Part shown: positions 17,366 to 26,823 of the stretch, piece by piece
Layout of the letters: every line of letters starts with the position of its first letter
Position numbering within the stretch: the first letter of the stretch is position 1
Origin: Lentzea indica
Lineage (GTDB): Bacteria; Actinomycetota; Actinomycetes; Mycobacteriales; Pseudonocardiaceae
Length of the DNA: 62,537 bases
Direction: 5' to 3'
Assembly: GCF_012184385.1 (NCBI RefSeq)
Contig: NZ_VSRL01000023.1
Span: forward strand, 1 to 62,537
Notes under the pieces: generated by a model
Told to the model about the DNA's origin: nothing
What the model saw: only the letters and a program-made list of their open reading frames with translations
Databases searched by the model: none
Translations under genes and position numbers: made by a program

Positions 17366-19819
17366 CTAGTGAGTTCGGCCGTGCGTGGTCACGCGCTCAC
17401 GGGTCCGGATGATCATCTTGGTCGCGAGCCGGATTCCCTGGCGTGCGTTGAGGTGCGGGAGGTACGCGCGGCTCACGGCGTTCGCGATGCGCGGCAGTGC
17501 GGCCGAGTCCGGGTATGCCATGAACATCGGGCGGTAGGTCGGCTGGAACTTCGCCTTGAACGCGAACAGCGAGCGGAACCCGTACACCGGCTCCAGCACG
17601 TGCCCGGTGAGGTCCAGTACGCGTTGCAACGCGCGGGGACGTTCGCCGCGGTCCAACCGGGCCAGCGGCGCTCCCGACAGACTCAGGAACCGCGCGCCCT
17701 CGGCCTGAAGTTGTTGTGCCGCAGAGGCGATCAGGAACTCCATGGAGCCGCGGAACCCGTGCGTGCGGCGGCGCATGAAGTCGAGCGTCCACCCGATGAC
17801 CTCGCCGTCGGCGTACACCGGCAGCCAGCTCGTGATGCCGTGCACCGTGCGGTCGCCGTCGACGGCGATCAGGCAACGGACACCGTCGCCGGCCAGCTCT
17901 TCCAAGCCTCCCAGCGTGAAACCCATCTCCGGCAGGCCCTTGTCCGCCACCCACTCCGCCGAGATCGACCGGATCTGGTCGGTGATCGCGTACGGCGCGT
18001 CGGCGTACGTGCACCACTCGGCGGTGATGCCGGCCTTGGCGGCCTTGTTCAGCGCCGTGCGGACGTCCTGCCACTTCTTGCCGGTGAAGCTCAGCGTGTC
18101 CAGCTCGATCACGGTGTCCTCGGCGACCTGCACCGTGGACCACCCGAGGCTCTCGACCGCTTCCCGTGTTTCAGTGCCCACGCTGTAGAGGCACGGCGTC
18201 CATCCGTTGTGCGTGCAGAACTCCGCGAACCCGCGCACGGCGTTGACGCGCGCCGGTCCGATCGGGTCGCCGACCGTCAGCGCGATCGTCGCCACCACCC
18301 GGTACGCGATCGCCGTCTCTCCATCGGGCGTGAACCAGTACTGGTTGCCGCGCCACGTCGTCATGTAGGACAACGACGAACCGCCGTAGCGCCGCATCAG
18401 CTCGCGGGCGTGCGCCGCCTCCTGCTCACACGACGACGGCCACGTGCGCCACGACGCCATCAGCAGGCCGGCCAGCACGATCAGCCAGAACACCACGCCC
18501 GTGTACTCGAACAGCAGCGCTCCGACGAACCCCTCGCCGGAGAACTGCAACGGCACCAGGCCGAGCAGGTAGCCGGGCGGCAGGAACCGCGTCGGCAGGT
18601 CCGAGAGGAGCTCGGCGAAACCGGGCTCCGGCGTGAAGTGGTCGCGGACCAGGTACCCGCCGAAGACGTAGAGCGCCGACAGCAACGCGACGCTGCCCGC
18701 CGTGAACCGCCAGAACTTCCTGACGGCATGCCGAGGCAGACGCACAGCGAAGTGCTTGCGCGTCAACAGCAACACGATGGTGATCGCGAGCGGCACCAGC
18801 ATCGGGATGCTGAAGGAGAACGCGATCTCCAGCGCGCCGACGTCCGGAATCCGCGCGGCGTCCACGACGTACCACCCGATGAACGCGGAGTACGCCACGT
18901 TGCACACCAGCGCCGACCACCACGCGAACCGCCGGCCGCGCCGCAGCCCTTCCGCCAGCACGAGCAGCAGCAACGCCGGCAGCAGCGACATCACGAGCGC
19001 GGGGAACCGGTCGTACGACAGCTGGATCATCATCGTCCGGCACAGCTCGATCGCGTCCGAGCCGCACACCGCGTCGACGTCCTCCTGCGACGGCTGCGCG
19101 ACCGCCACGACGTCCGCGAACCACCACAGAGGCCCGTTCGGCGACGGCGACATCATCGCCACCACCGGCCCGAGCGCCGACGCCGCGAGCAGCAGCGCCA
19201 CCAGCACACGCGTCTCCTGGAACGAGCGCGCCTTGTGCACGGCCCCGCTCTTCAGGAACAACGCCCCGATCACCAGCCCGGCCACGCCACCGGACAGTCG
19301 AAGCAGATCTTCAAGCCAACCCGAGTACAGAGTAAGCACCAGCACCGACAAGATCATCATCAGTCGGACCCGCCGCCTCCACAGCGGTGGCATCCGGAAC
19401 GTCAGCGCGAGCGCCAGCCCCACCCCGCCGATCGACGGTCCCGCCGCGACCCCGTCCACCAGCGACTCGAGCCACGACCAGTGAACGTCCCGCCCGATCA
19501 GCACCACCCAGATGCCCAGGAACGAGCCGGCCACGTGCGAGGAGAGGAAGATCGCCGCGGTCCGTAGCCCACCGAACGTGCGCTCCGCCAGCGGACCGAA
19601 GGCGAGCAGCAGGACGGTGGTCGCCACGTACCCCAGCAGGTCCATCGACCACAGCGCCGAGCTGAACACCGTCCACAGGGGACTGTCGGTGCCGAACCCG
19701 ACGAGCGCGAGGAGGTCGTCGTTCGTGCCCGCGATCGCGCTGGTCAGCGCCCCGACCGTCCAGAAGACGATCAGGAACGCGCACGTCAGCGGTGCGGTGC
19801 GGAAGAGCCTCGTGATCAT
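17366..19819 (-). CDS. MprF-like aminoacyl-lipid synthase (DUF2156) with rhomboid-like N-terminus
   Basis: A 817-aa protein from ATG 19819, which overlaps the esterase stop (ATGA). Residues ~1-200 are a six-helix rhomboid-like block (FGPLAERTFGGLRTAAIFLSSH). Where rhomboid proteases have GxSG, this has GPSIGGVGLAL, with no serine in the expected place. A multi-helix membrane region follows to ~residue 470. The C-terminal ~330 aa is a DUF2156 tandem GNAT-like domain: RYGGSSLSYMTTW, VGDPIGP, GFRGSMEFLIASAAQQL, FLSLSGAPLA. This is the domain of MprF/LysX2-type enzymes that transfer an amino acid from aminoacyl-tRNA to phosphatidylglycerol or diacylglycerol. Amino acid and lipid acceptor are unknown. 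Confidence 0.88.
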   Translation of the reverse strand: MITRLFRTAPLTCAFLIVFWTVGALTSAIAGTNDDLLALVGFGTDSPLWTVFSSALWSMDLLGYVATTVLLLAFGPLAERTFGGLRTAAIFLSSHVAGSFLGIWVVLIGRDVHWSWLESLVDGVAAGPSIGGVGLALALTFRMPPLWRRRVRLMMILSVLVLTLYSGWLEDLLRLSGGVAGLVIGALFLKSGAVHKARSFQETRVLVALLLAASALGPVVAMMSPSPNGPLWWFADVVAVAQPSQEDVDAVCGSDAIELCRTMMIQLSYDRFPALVMSLLPALLLLVLAEGLRRGRRFAWWSALVCNVAYSAFIGWYVVDAARIPDVGALEIAFSFSIPMLVPLAITIVLLLTRKHFAVRLPRHAVRKFWRFTAGSVALLSALYVFGGYLVRDHFTPEPGFAELLSDLPTRFLPPGYLLGLVPLQFSGEGFVGALLFEYTGVVFWLIVLAGLLMASWRTWPSSCEQEAAHARELMRRYGGSSLSYMTTWRGNQYWFTPDGETAIAYRVVATIALTVGDPIGPARVNAVRGFAEFCTHNGWTPCLYSVGTETREAVESLGWSTVQVAEDTVIELDTLSFTGKKWQDVRTALNKAAKAGITAEWCTYADAPYAITDQIRSISAEWVADKGLPEMGFTLGGLEELAGDGVRCLIAVDGDRTVHGITSWLPVYADGEVIGWTLDFMRRRTHGFRGSMEFLIASAAQQLQAEGARFLSLSGAPLARLDRGERPRALQRVLDLTGHVLEPVYGFRSLFAFKAKFQPTYRPMFMAYPDSAALPRIANAVSRAYLPHLNARQGIRLATKMIIRTRERVTTHGRTH

Positions 19820-21108
19820 CTGACCAGCCCTGCTCGCTGCGCGAGCCACGGCAGCGAGCCGTACAGACCCGGCCGCCACACGTTCCAGTCGTGTCCTCCC
19901 GGCAGTTCTTTCCACAGCACGTCCATTCCGGCCTTGCGACAGGCCTCGAACACCTCGGCGCCCGCCGGGCGGTAGAGACCGTCGTCCTTGCCGACGACGA
20001 TGATGCCCGCGGTCTGCGGGAACCCTTGCCTGGCAAGGATGTCCATGGGGTTGACGCGGACGAACGCCGCCTCGTCGCCGCCGAACGCGGCCTTGACCGT
20101 CTCGGCGCGCGTGCCGAGCGTGGGCTCGCGCTGCCCGGACAGGTCGATGAAGCCTGCGTACACGTCCGGCGCGCGCACTGCGAGCTGAAGAGAGCACGTG
20201 CCGCCGTGTGAGAGACCCGCAACCGTCCACGCTTCACGGCGTTCGTCGACCGTCAGGCGTTCTTTGACCCACTTGGGCACGTCGCGGGTCAGGTACGTCT
20301 CCGACTGGCCCAGCTTCGAGTCGAGGCACAGCGGGTTCGCGGTGAGCGCCCCGAGCGAGTCGGGCATGACGACGATCGGCGCGAGACCGTTGTGGGCGCG
20401 CGCGAACTCGTCCATGTGCTCGGAGATCCGGCCGGCGTCGTGCCAGTCGCGAGGTGATCCCGGCTGGCCGGCCAGCAGAACCAGCACCGGCAGCCGCGGA
20501 CGGGGTTTCGCCACGTACGCGGGCGGCAGGTAGATCCACGCCGGACGCGTCTTCAACGCGCCGGGGATCTCGATCTCGGACAGCGTGCCCTTGTCAGGCA
20601 GGCCGGTGCCGGTCCAGACGTCGGCCAGCTTCTTGCCAGGAGGTACTTCGAGCACGTCCGAGGGCTGGACGCTGTCCGGCAGGTCGACGCTCGGGTTGGT
20701 GAACACCTCCAGCGCGGCCCGTGCCGTCGGGTACAGCCCGTAGTACGCGTTCGTGGCCGTCAGCGCGCTCGAGATCACGACGACGGCGGCGATCACGGTC
20801 AGCACACGTCCGTACCAGCGCGAGGGGCGCAGCCGTGCGACGGCCAGGCTCAGCGCCACCAGTGCCGCGCCCAGCCACACCATCAGGATGATCGGCATCG
20901 GCTCGGGCCACGGTTTCCACAGGTGGTTGATGACGAGGGTCAGCCCGGTCACGAAGAGCGCGCACGTCAGCACGATGATCGGCAACACGCGGACCCACCA
21001 GGTCCGGTTCTTCCGAATCGCGAGGTACGTCAGAGCGAGCACGGCCGCGACGGTGGCGACCTTGGGGATCGGTCCGTGTATCAGCGACAGATCCAACGGG
21101 CTGAGCAT
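19816..21108 (-). CDS. Membrane-anchored esterase (Ag85/esterase-D fold)
   Basis: A 430-aa protein from ATG 21108. Four N-terminal hydrophobic segments (~17-37, 43-64, 73-92, 101-120) precede a ~290-aa extracytoplasmic alpha/beta hydrolase. It has the nucleophile elbow GLSHGG (Ser ~289) after EAWTVA, a probable acid in VVGKDDGLY, and His in ELPGGHDWNVW. The fold resembles mycolyltransferase/antigen-85 and esterase D proteins. It overlaps and precedes the MprF-like synthase. Known: aminoacyl-lipid hydrolases accompany some MprF homologues (AhyD, AcvB/VirJ-type). Inferred: this enzyme removes amino acids from aminoacyl lipids made by its partner. A generic esterase is the alternative. Confidence 0.87.
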   Translation of the reverse strand: MLSPLDLSLIHGPIPKVATVAAVLALTYLAIRKNRTWWVRVLPIIVLTCALFVTGLTLVINHLWKPWPEPMPIILMVWLGAALVALSLAVARLRPSRWYGRVLTVIAAVVVISSALTATNAYYGLYPTARAALEVFTNPSVDLPDSVQPSDVLEVPPGKKLADVWTGTGLPDKGTLSEIEIPGALKTRPAWIYLPPAYVAKPRPRLPVLVLLAGQPGSPRDWHDAGRISEHMDEFARAHNGLAPIVVMPDSLGALTANPLCLDSKLGQSETYLTRDVPKWVKERLTVDERREAWTVAGLSHGGTCSLQLAVRAPDVYAGFIDLSGQREPTLGTRAETVKAAFGGDEAAFVRVNPMDILARQGFPQTAGIIVVGKDDGLYRPAGAEVFEACRKAGMDVLWKELPGGHDWNVWRPGLYGSLPWLAQRAGLVR

Positions 21109-21199
21109 GCCTCGGATTCTTCAGGAACTCTTCAGCCGGTACATCGGAGGTTCGACTGAGTTCAGAGGCGTGAACATCAGACTTTAGGTTGACAACCTT

Positions 21200-22138
21200 T
21201 CAGTCCGATGGCGCGTCGCGCCACGCGTTGGTCAGCACCCGCAACGCGTCGGGGTGCTCGGCGATCTCCGCAGCACGGGACAAATCGGACTCCGCCATCC
21301 CCAGTTCACGCAACGATGTTGCCGCACCGAACCGTGTGGCCGTGTCGTGGATGCGCTTGGCCAGATCGGCCGGCGCCGTGTGAGAGAGCAGCGCCGTGTG
21401 TGTGGCGGCGTGCGGTAGTCCGAACGAACCGCCCAAAACGTGCGCGAGCTTGTGGTGCAGTCCCATGGGGACGGACGCGAGGCAGGTGCCCGCGAGCCAT
21501 GCGGAGTACAGCAGCTCGGTCCGTGCATCCACAGTGGATGGATTTCCGCTCAAAGCGTGCAAAACGCCCTCGATCGCCTTGGTCGCGATGGCGTCGATCA
21601 ACGGGTTCTCGTTGCCTCGCGCGGTGACGGCGTGCGCGAGGGCGTTGAGCGCGCTCGTCACCGTGACGTCGAGCGGCAGGTCCAGCGTCAGGTCGACGTC
21701 GTAGATCACCGTGTCCGGCTGGATCGCCGCGTCCCGCCGCGTCTTCTTCAGGCCGGAGGCCGTCTCCCCGAGCACCGGCGTGACCTCGGAACCCGCGTAG
21801 GTCGTCGGAAGGATGATCTGCGGCACGCCGGCGCGCACCGAGAGCGCCTTCGACAACCCCGTGCTCGACCCGCCACCGACCGACACCACGCAGTCCGCGC
21901 TGTGTTCGCGCAACAACGCGAGCGCGCGCTCCGTGACCTCGACCGGGGTGTGCATGGCCGCGCCGGTGAACCGCGTCGCGAGCAGTGGCCCGAGCTCGGC
22001 GGCCACCTTGTCGCCACCGTGGCGGGCGATCAGCAGAACACGCGTCCCGCCCAGACGCTCGACCTCCGCGCGCACGGAGGCGGCGGTGCCCCGGCCGAAG
22101 ACGACACGGGTGCGCGCGGGTTCGAAGGTGAAGCTCAC
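21200..22138 (-). CDS. Maleylacetate reductase-like iron-containing alcohol dehydrogenase
   Basis: A 312-aa protein from ATG 22138. The opening FEPARTRVVFGRGTAASV, the GGGSSTGLSKAL nucleotide-binding turn and the LPTTYAGSEVTPVLGE segment are typical of maleylacetate reductases. Metal-ligand histidines are seen in NALAHAV and GLHHKLAHVLGG, followed by LPHAATHTALL. It is ~40 residues shorter than the usual ~350, mainly through a trimmed helical C-terminal domain, with no sign of frameshift. Maleylacetate reductase feeds aromatic-ring cleavage products into 3-oxoadipate. No ring-cleavage gene is nearby, so the substrate is uncertain. Confidence 0.85.
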   Translation of the reverse strand: MSFTFEPARTRVVFGRGTAASVRAEVERLGGTRVLLIARHGGDKVAAELGPLLATRFTGAAMHTPVEVTERALALLREHSADCVVSVGGGSSTGLSKALSVRAGVPQIILPTTYAGSEVTPVLGETASGLKKTRRDAAIQPDTVIYDVDLTLDLPLDVTVTSALNALAHAVTARGNENPLIDAIATKAIEGVLHALSGNPSTVDARTELLYSAWLAGTCLASVPMGLHHKLAHVLGGSFGLPHAATHTALLSHTAPADLAKRIHDTATRFGAATSLRELGMAESDLSRAAEIAEHPDALRVLTNAWRDAPSD

Positions 22139-22208
22139 GAAGGTCGAATATTCGCCACGAGGCGTAGTTGACGCAACAGCTGAGGATCAAGCCTTTCGGC
22201 TCTGACGG

Positions 22209-22221
22209 GTGACTTCGTCAC
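22209..22221. promoter_or_regulatory. Small inverted repeat upstream of S15 peptidase
   Basis: GTGAC-TTC-GTCAC is a perfect 5-bp-arm dyad 18 nt before ATG 22240, in the 101-bp divergent region shared with the maleylacetate reductase gene. Possible operator or 5'-UTR hairpin; weak evidence. Confidence 0.3.
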
Positions 22222-22239
22222 TCCATAGCGTGAATCTTC

Positions 22240-24090
22240 ATGAAGCGTGTTCGTGTTGTAGTGGCGTTAGCAGGGGCCCTGACCCTGACGCCAATCCCTG
22301 CCACAGCGGCGACACCGGCGTTCACCCTGTCCGGCGGCGTGTCCGCCCCGATCCACTCGCTGGCCGACGCGGTCCGCGAGACCGTCTACGTCGACTCCGG
22401 CCTCGACCTCGACGGCGACGGCGCCCGCGACCGGGTGACCGCAGACATCATCAGGCCGTCCACGACCGGGCGCGTGCCCGTGATCATGGAGGCGAGTCCC
22501 TACTACCAGAGCACCGGGCGCGGCAACGAGAGCGAGGTCAAGACCTACGACTCCGCCGGCGTGCCGGTGAAGTTCCCGCTCTTCTACGACAACTACTTCG
22601 TGCCACGCGGCTACGCCGTCGTGCTGGTCGACTTCCTCGGCACGAACCGGTCGCGCGGCTGCGTCGACGTCGGCGGCCGGTCGGAGATCGCGTCCGGCAC
22701 CGCTGTGATCGACTGGCTGAACGGCCGGCGCACCGGCTACACGACCATGACCGGCAGCGCGACGAAGGCGGCCTCCTGGTCGACCGGAGCCGTCGGCATG
22801 ATCGGCAAGTCGTGGGACGGCTCGATCGCGAACGGCGTGGCCGCCACCGGGATCGACGGACTCAAGACCATCGTGCCGATCGCGGCCATCAGCTCGTGGT
22901 ACGACTGGTTCCGCTCGGACGGCGTCGCCTATCCCGGCTACAGCTCGCCGACCGGACTGGGTTCGCAGTTCGAGAACTCCAATGCGCGCTCACGGTGTGG
23001 TGCGGTGCGCACGCAGATGACGAACGGTTCTCCCGCCAACGGCGACTACACGCCGATGTGGCAGACACGTGACTTCGTGCGCAACGCCTCGCGCGTGAAG
23101 GCGTCGATCTTCGCGATCCACGGCCTGAACGACCTGAACGTGAAGACGTTGCAGTACGGCCAGTTCTGGGACGCCGTGCCCGCGTCGGTGCCGAAGAAGC
23201 TGTGGTTCTCGCAGACCGCGCACGTCGACCCGTTCGACTTCCGGCGCAGTGAGTGGGTCCCGACCCTGCACCGGTGGTTCGACCGCTGGCTGCTGAACGT
23301 GCAGAACGGGATCGAGAACGAACCGCAGGTGTCCGCAGAGCGCGCGCCGAACGAGTGGGCGGACGACCAGACGTGGCCGCCCGCGGGCACTGTCGGCACC
23401 GTGCTGCGTCCTTCTTCTTCGGGACTCGGTACAGCGCCTGGCACGGGCACGGCGGCATTCGCCGACAACGGCAGTGCTACGCCGTCGAGCTGGCTCTCGG
23501 GCTCGAACACCGGCAGAGTGATCTACTCGACGGCACCTCTGACGTCGGACCTGCGTGTCGCGGGCACGTCGTCGATCACGGTGGGCGTGTCGTCATCGAC
23601 GCCGACCGCGCACCTCACGGCGTACCTCGTCGACTACGGCCCGGCTCGGGTGCGGACCGGCGAGGGCATCCGAACCCTGACCACGGAGTCGTGCTGGGGC
23701 GAGAACCGCACGGGCGATGACGCCTGTTACCGCAACACGGAGGCCACGGCAGGCAACGTCGACGCGCAGATCATCGCGCGCGGGTGGGCGGACCTCGCGA
23801 ACTACGAGTCGCTCTCGGTTCCGCGCACGATCACGCCGGGAACCAAGTACCGCATGACGTTCCGACTGTCCACAACGGACCACGTGATCCCGGCGGGACA
23901 CCGGCTGGGCCTGCTGATCGGTGGCACCGACTCGAGCGCGATCGTGCGGCCGAGCCAGCTGCCCAGGCTGACCGTCGACCTGGCGGACACGTCGGTGCGG
24001 ATCCCGTTGCGTGGTTCGGTGCCGTCCTCATCCGCTGATCCGATGATCGTTACCAGCGTTTCCGCTGGTACGAACGGCGCCTTGGGCTAG
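22240..24090 (+). CDS. Secreted Xaa-Pro dipeptidyl-peptidase (family S15)
   Basis: A 616-aa protein from ATG 22240 with a signal peptide ending near ATAATP (residue ~24). The catalytic alpha/beta hydrolase part has YVDSGLDLDGDGARDRVTAD (the metal-like Asp loop of this family), SPYYQS, the nucleophile in GKSWDGS (Ser ~189), the acid Asp in HGLNDLNV and His in TAHVDP. The C-terminal jelly-roll domain (from ~residue 390) is the X-Pro dipeptidyl-peptidase C-terminal domain. It is exported, so it likely digests Pro-containing peptides outside the cell. Tripeptidyl aminopeptidase or acyl-hydrolase members share this fold. Confidence 0.9.
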   Translation: MKRVRVVVALAGALTLTPIPATAATPAFTLSGGVSAPIHSLADAVRETVYVDSGLDLDGDGARDRVTADIIRPSTTGRVPVIMEASPYYQSTGRGNESEVKTYDSAGVPVKFPLFYDNYFVPRGYAVVLVDFLGTNRSRGCVDVGGRSEIASGTAVIDWLNGRRTGYTTMTGSATKAASWSTGAVGMIGKSWDGSIANGVAATGIDGLKTIVPIAAISSWYDWFRSDGVAYPGYSSPTGLGSQFENSNARSRCGAVRTQMTNGSPANGDYTPMWQTRDFVRNASRVKASIFAIHGLNDLNVKTLQYGQFWDAVPASVPKKLWFSQTAHVDPFDFRRSEWVPTLHRWFDRWLLNVQNGIENEPQVSAERAPNEWADDQTWPPAGTVGTVLRPSSSGLGTAPGTGTAAFADNGSATPSSWLSGSNTGRVIYSTAPLTSDLRVAGTSSITVGVSSSTPTAHLTAYLVDYGPARVRTGEGIRTLTTESCWGENRTGDDACYRNTEATAGNVDAQIIARGWADLANYESLSVPRTITPGTKYRMTFRLSTTDHVIPAGHRLGLLIGGTDSSAIVRPSQLPRLTVDLADTSVRIPLRGSVPSSSADPMIVTSVSAGTNGALG

Positions 24091-24129
24091 CGGTAAAGAC
24101 TGTCGGTGCTGCTCGCTAGCATCGGCGCC

Positions 24130-26100
24130 ATGGGTTCAACCGACCACGGAGACGCGCTGCAGGTCCTGCAGCGCGTCTTCGGGTATCCCGAGTTCCGCGG
24201 CGACCAGGCCGCCATCGTCGAGCACGTGATCGCGGGTGGCGACGCGCTCGTGCTGATGCCGACCGGCGGCGGGAAGTCACTGTGCTACCAGGTCCCCGCT
24301 CTGGTCCGGCCTGGCACCGGCGTGGTGATCTCACCGCTCATCGCGCTGATGCAGGACCAGGTGGACGCTCTGCGCGCCCTCGGCGTGCGCGCGGGCTTCC
24401 TGAACTCGTCGCTGTCCTGGGACGAGCGCCGCGAGGTCGAGGCCCAGTTCGTCGATGGCAAGCTCGACCTGCTCTACCTGGCGCCGGAACGCCTCACGTC
24501 CGAGGCGACCCTGCGTCTGCTGGACCAGGGTGAGATCGCCCTGTTCGCGATCGACGAGGCGCACTGCGTGTCCCAGTGGGGCCACGACTTCCGCCCCGAC
24601 TACCTCTCGCTGACGCACCTGCACGAGCGTTGGCCGAAGGTTCCGCGCATCGCGCTGACGGCCACCGCGACGGAGGCGACGCGCAAGGAGATCCTCACGC
24701 GCCTCGAGCTGTCCGACGGCCGCCAGTTCGTCTCCAGCTTCGACCGCCCGAACATCCAGTACCGCATCGTGGCGAAGAAGGAACCGAAGAAGCAGCTCCT
24801 CGACCTGCTGCGCGGCGAGCACCCAGGGGATGCCGGCATCGTCTACTGCCTCTCCCGCGCGTCCGTGGAGAAGACCGCCGAGTTCCTGGTGGCCAACGGC
24901 ATCGAGGCCCTCCCGTACCACGCGGGTCTGGACTCCTCGGTCCGCCAGCGCAACCAGGCCCGGTTCCTGCGGGAGGACGGCCTGGTCATGGTCGCCACGA
25001 TCGCGTTCGGCATGGGCATCGACAAGCCGGACGTCCGCTTCGTGGCCCACCTCGACCTCCCGAAGTCCGTCGAGGGCTACTACCAGGAAACGGGCCGGGC
25101 CGGCCGCGACGGCCTCCCGTCCACCGCCTGGCTCGCCTACGGCCTCTCCGACGTCGTCCAGCAACGCAAGATGATCGAGTCGTCAGAGGGCGACCTGGCG
25201 TTCCGCCGCCGCTCGCAGGCGCACCTCGACGCGATGCTCGCTCTCTGCGAGACCATCACGTGCCGCCGCACCATGCTCCTCGACTACTTCAGCCAGACCG
25301 GCGTCCCGTGCGGCAACTGCGACACGTGCCTGATCCCGCCCGAGTCCTGGGACGGCACGGTCGCGGCCCAGAAGGTCCTTTCGACGGTCTGGCGCCTGCG
25401 CAATGAGCGAGGCCAGAAGTTCGGTGCGGGGCAGATCATCGACATCCTGCTGGGCCGCAAGACCGCCAAGGTCATCCAGTTCGACCACGACCGGCTCAGC
25501 ACCTTCGGCGTCGGCGAGGACCTGAACGAGAGCGAGTGGCGAGGCGTGGTCCGCCAGCTCCTCGCCCAGGGCTTCCTGGCGGTGGAAGGCGAGTACTCGA
25601 CCCTCGTCCTCACCCCGACCAGCTCCGAGGTCCTGAGCCGCAAGCGCGAAGTCAAGATGCGCAAGGACCCGACGCCCACCCGCTCGGCCACGCGCGTGGC
25701 CGCTGCGAGCGCCGCCAAGCCGAAGGTGGACCTTCCCGCCGAGGCGGCCCCGCTCTTCGAAGCGCTGCGCGAGTGGCGTGCCCAGCAGGCCCGTGAACAG
25801 AGCGTCCCTGCCTACGTGATCTTCCACGACGCCACCCTGAAGTCGATCGCCGCGTCACGTCCAGGCTCGCTGACAGCGCTGGGCGCCGTGAGCGGTGTGG
25901 GCCAGGCGAAGCTCACGAAGTACGGCGAGCAGATCCTGGAGGTGGTGGCCGGCGGCGGTCCCGCACCGGCCGAACAGGACACCCCGCCTGCCCCCAAGCC
26001 CAAGTCGAAGACGACGAGCACCGGCGGCGCGGCGTGGGGGTCGGGTGGCGCGGACGAGTGGCCGGAACCGGAAGAGCCGGACGAGCCGATGGACTGGTAG
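24130..26100 (+). CDS. recQ: ATP-dependent DNA helicase RecQ
   Basis: A 656-aa protein. ATG 24130 is preferred over GTG 24106 because homologues begin near GDALQVLQRVFGYPEFRGDQ. It has all SF2 RecQ motifs: motif 0 FRGDQ, Walker A PTGGGKS, DEAH in AIDEAHCVSQWGHDFRPDY, VI in QETGRAGRDG. The zinc-binding Cys set (CRRTMLLDYF and CGNCDTC) begins the RQC winged-helix region. A C-terminal HRDC domain covers ~530-610, with an acidic Pro-rich tail. It unwinds recombination intermediates and stalled forks. Monocistronic; almost no leader, so possibly leaderless. Confidence 0.95.
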   Translation: MGSTDHGDALQVLQRVFGYPEFRGDQAAIVEHVIAGGDALVLMPTGGGKSLCYQVPALVRPGTGVVISPLIALMQDQVDALRALGVRAGFLNSSLSWDERREVEAQFVDGKLDLLYLAPERLTSEATLRLLDQGEIALFAIDEAHCVSQWGHDFRPDYLSLTHLHERWPKVPRIALTATATEATRKEILTRLELSDGRQFVSSFDRPNIQYRIVAKKEPKKQLLDLLRGEHPGDAGIVYCLSRASVEKTAEFLVANGIEALPYHAGLDSSVRQRNQARFLREDGLVMVATIAFGMGIDKPDVRFVAHLDLPKSVEGYYQETGRAGRDGLPSTAWLAYGLSDVVQQRKMIESSEGDLAFRRRSQAHLDAMLALCETITCRRTMLLDYFSQTGVPCGNCDTCLIPPESWDGTVAAQKVLSTVWRLRNERGQKFGAGQIIDILLGRKTAKVIQFDHDRLSTFGVGEDLNESEWRGVVRQLLAQGFLAVEGEYSTLVLTPTSSEVLSRKREVKMRKDPTPTRSATRVAAASAAKPKVDLPAEAAPLFEALREWRAQQAREQSVPAYVIFHDATLKSIAASRPGSLTALGAVSGVGQAKLTKYGEQILEVVAGGGPAPAEQDTPPAPKPKSKTTSTGGAAWGSGGADEWPEPEEPDEPMDW

Positions 26101-26104
26101 CGGG

Positions 26105-26794
26105 TCAGACCGCAGCGAGCGCCTTGGCCACGGGAGGCGTCATCTGCTGCAGCTGTCGCAACGCCGCGAGCCTGGCCGCGTTCGGGTCCTCGGACACGGC
26201 GTTGCTGCCGTAGACGACGAGCAGGTCACCGCGGGCAAGGTACGCCTGGCAGTTGTCCTGCCCCTGGGCGACGTCCGGCGCTGTCTCGCAGAAGGCGTAG
26301 AACCCGTCGAAGCCTGCTGGCGGCGTCACGGCCGCGTCAGGCGTCACCGCCCGCGTGGGCTTGCCTTCCTTCCGCGGGTAGGCAGAGCAGGTTCGCGACT
26401 TCTCCCGGATCTGCTCGACCAGCTCGGCTGCCTTCTGTGACGACAACGCGTGAACGTTCTGCCACACAACAGTGTCACCGCGCCACAGCCTGCTTCGCGT
26501 CACCTTGAACCCAGAGCCGATCTTGACTCCGCCGCACACCCCGGCCACGTCAGGAGTCCCGTGCTCATAACCACCAGGCGCGGCCGGCTGGTCTTCCTTC
26601 CACGGCGCGTCCGGCCCGAACTCCTCCTTGGCCACGTAGGCCGACAAAGCCCGACCGGCCAGTTGGTTCCACTGGTCTGGCACCGACACGGCCGACGACG
26701 AAACCGGCGGTGGGGACGAGGGTGGCGCGGCCTCCTGCGCGGTGCATCCCGCCAGCAGGACAGTCAAGATCAGAAAACGTCGGAACACGCTCAC
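26105..26794 (-). CDS. Lipoprotein of unknown function
   Basis: A 229-aa protein from ATG 26794. The lipobox LLAGC (FLILTVLLAGCTAQEAA) is followed by a Ser/Pro-rich linker. The mature part has four further cysteines (VAGVCGG, SRTCSAY, YAFCETA, DNCQAY) with spacing that suggests two disulfides. A pattern of W/R-rich strands resembles PknH-like sensor domains of mycobacterial lipoproteins. That resemblance is weak. It is convergent with recQ (4 bp between stops). Surface-exposed; role unknown. Confidence 0.75.
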   Translation of the reverse strand: MSVFRRFLILTVLLAGCTAQEAAPPSSPPPVSSSAVSVPDQWNQLAGRALSAYVAKEEFGPDAPWKEDQPAAPGGYEHGTPDVAGVCGGVKIGSGFKVTRSRLWRGDTVVWQNVHALSSQKAAELVEQIREKSRTCSAYPRKEGKPTRAVTPDAAVTPPAGFDGFYAFCETAPDVAQGQDNCQAYLARGDLLVVYGSNAVSEDPNAARLAALRQLQQMTPPVAKALAAV

Positions 26795-26823
26795 ACCCCC
26801 AGGTCGGGAGGGAGCATATGTCG

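Noticed and set aside
17369-19567. 732-aa plus-strand frame opposite the MprF-like gene
   Set aside because: Arg/Gln/His-rich shadow translation of a high-GC gene; the minus-strand product has clear DUF2156 motifs.
21186-21198. AGGTT-GAC-AACCT dyad just after the maleylacetate reductase stop
   Set aside because: Only a 5-bp stem without a clear T-run; too weak to call a terminator.
21200-22138. Maleylacetate reductase as a truncated gene because it is ~40 aa short
   Set aside because: Start, both metal-site histidine regions and the C-terminal helices are present; no frameshift evidence.
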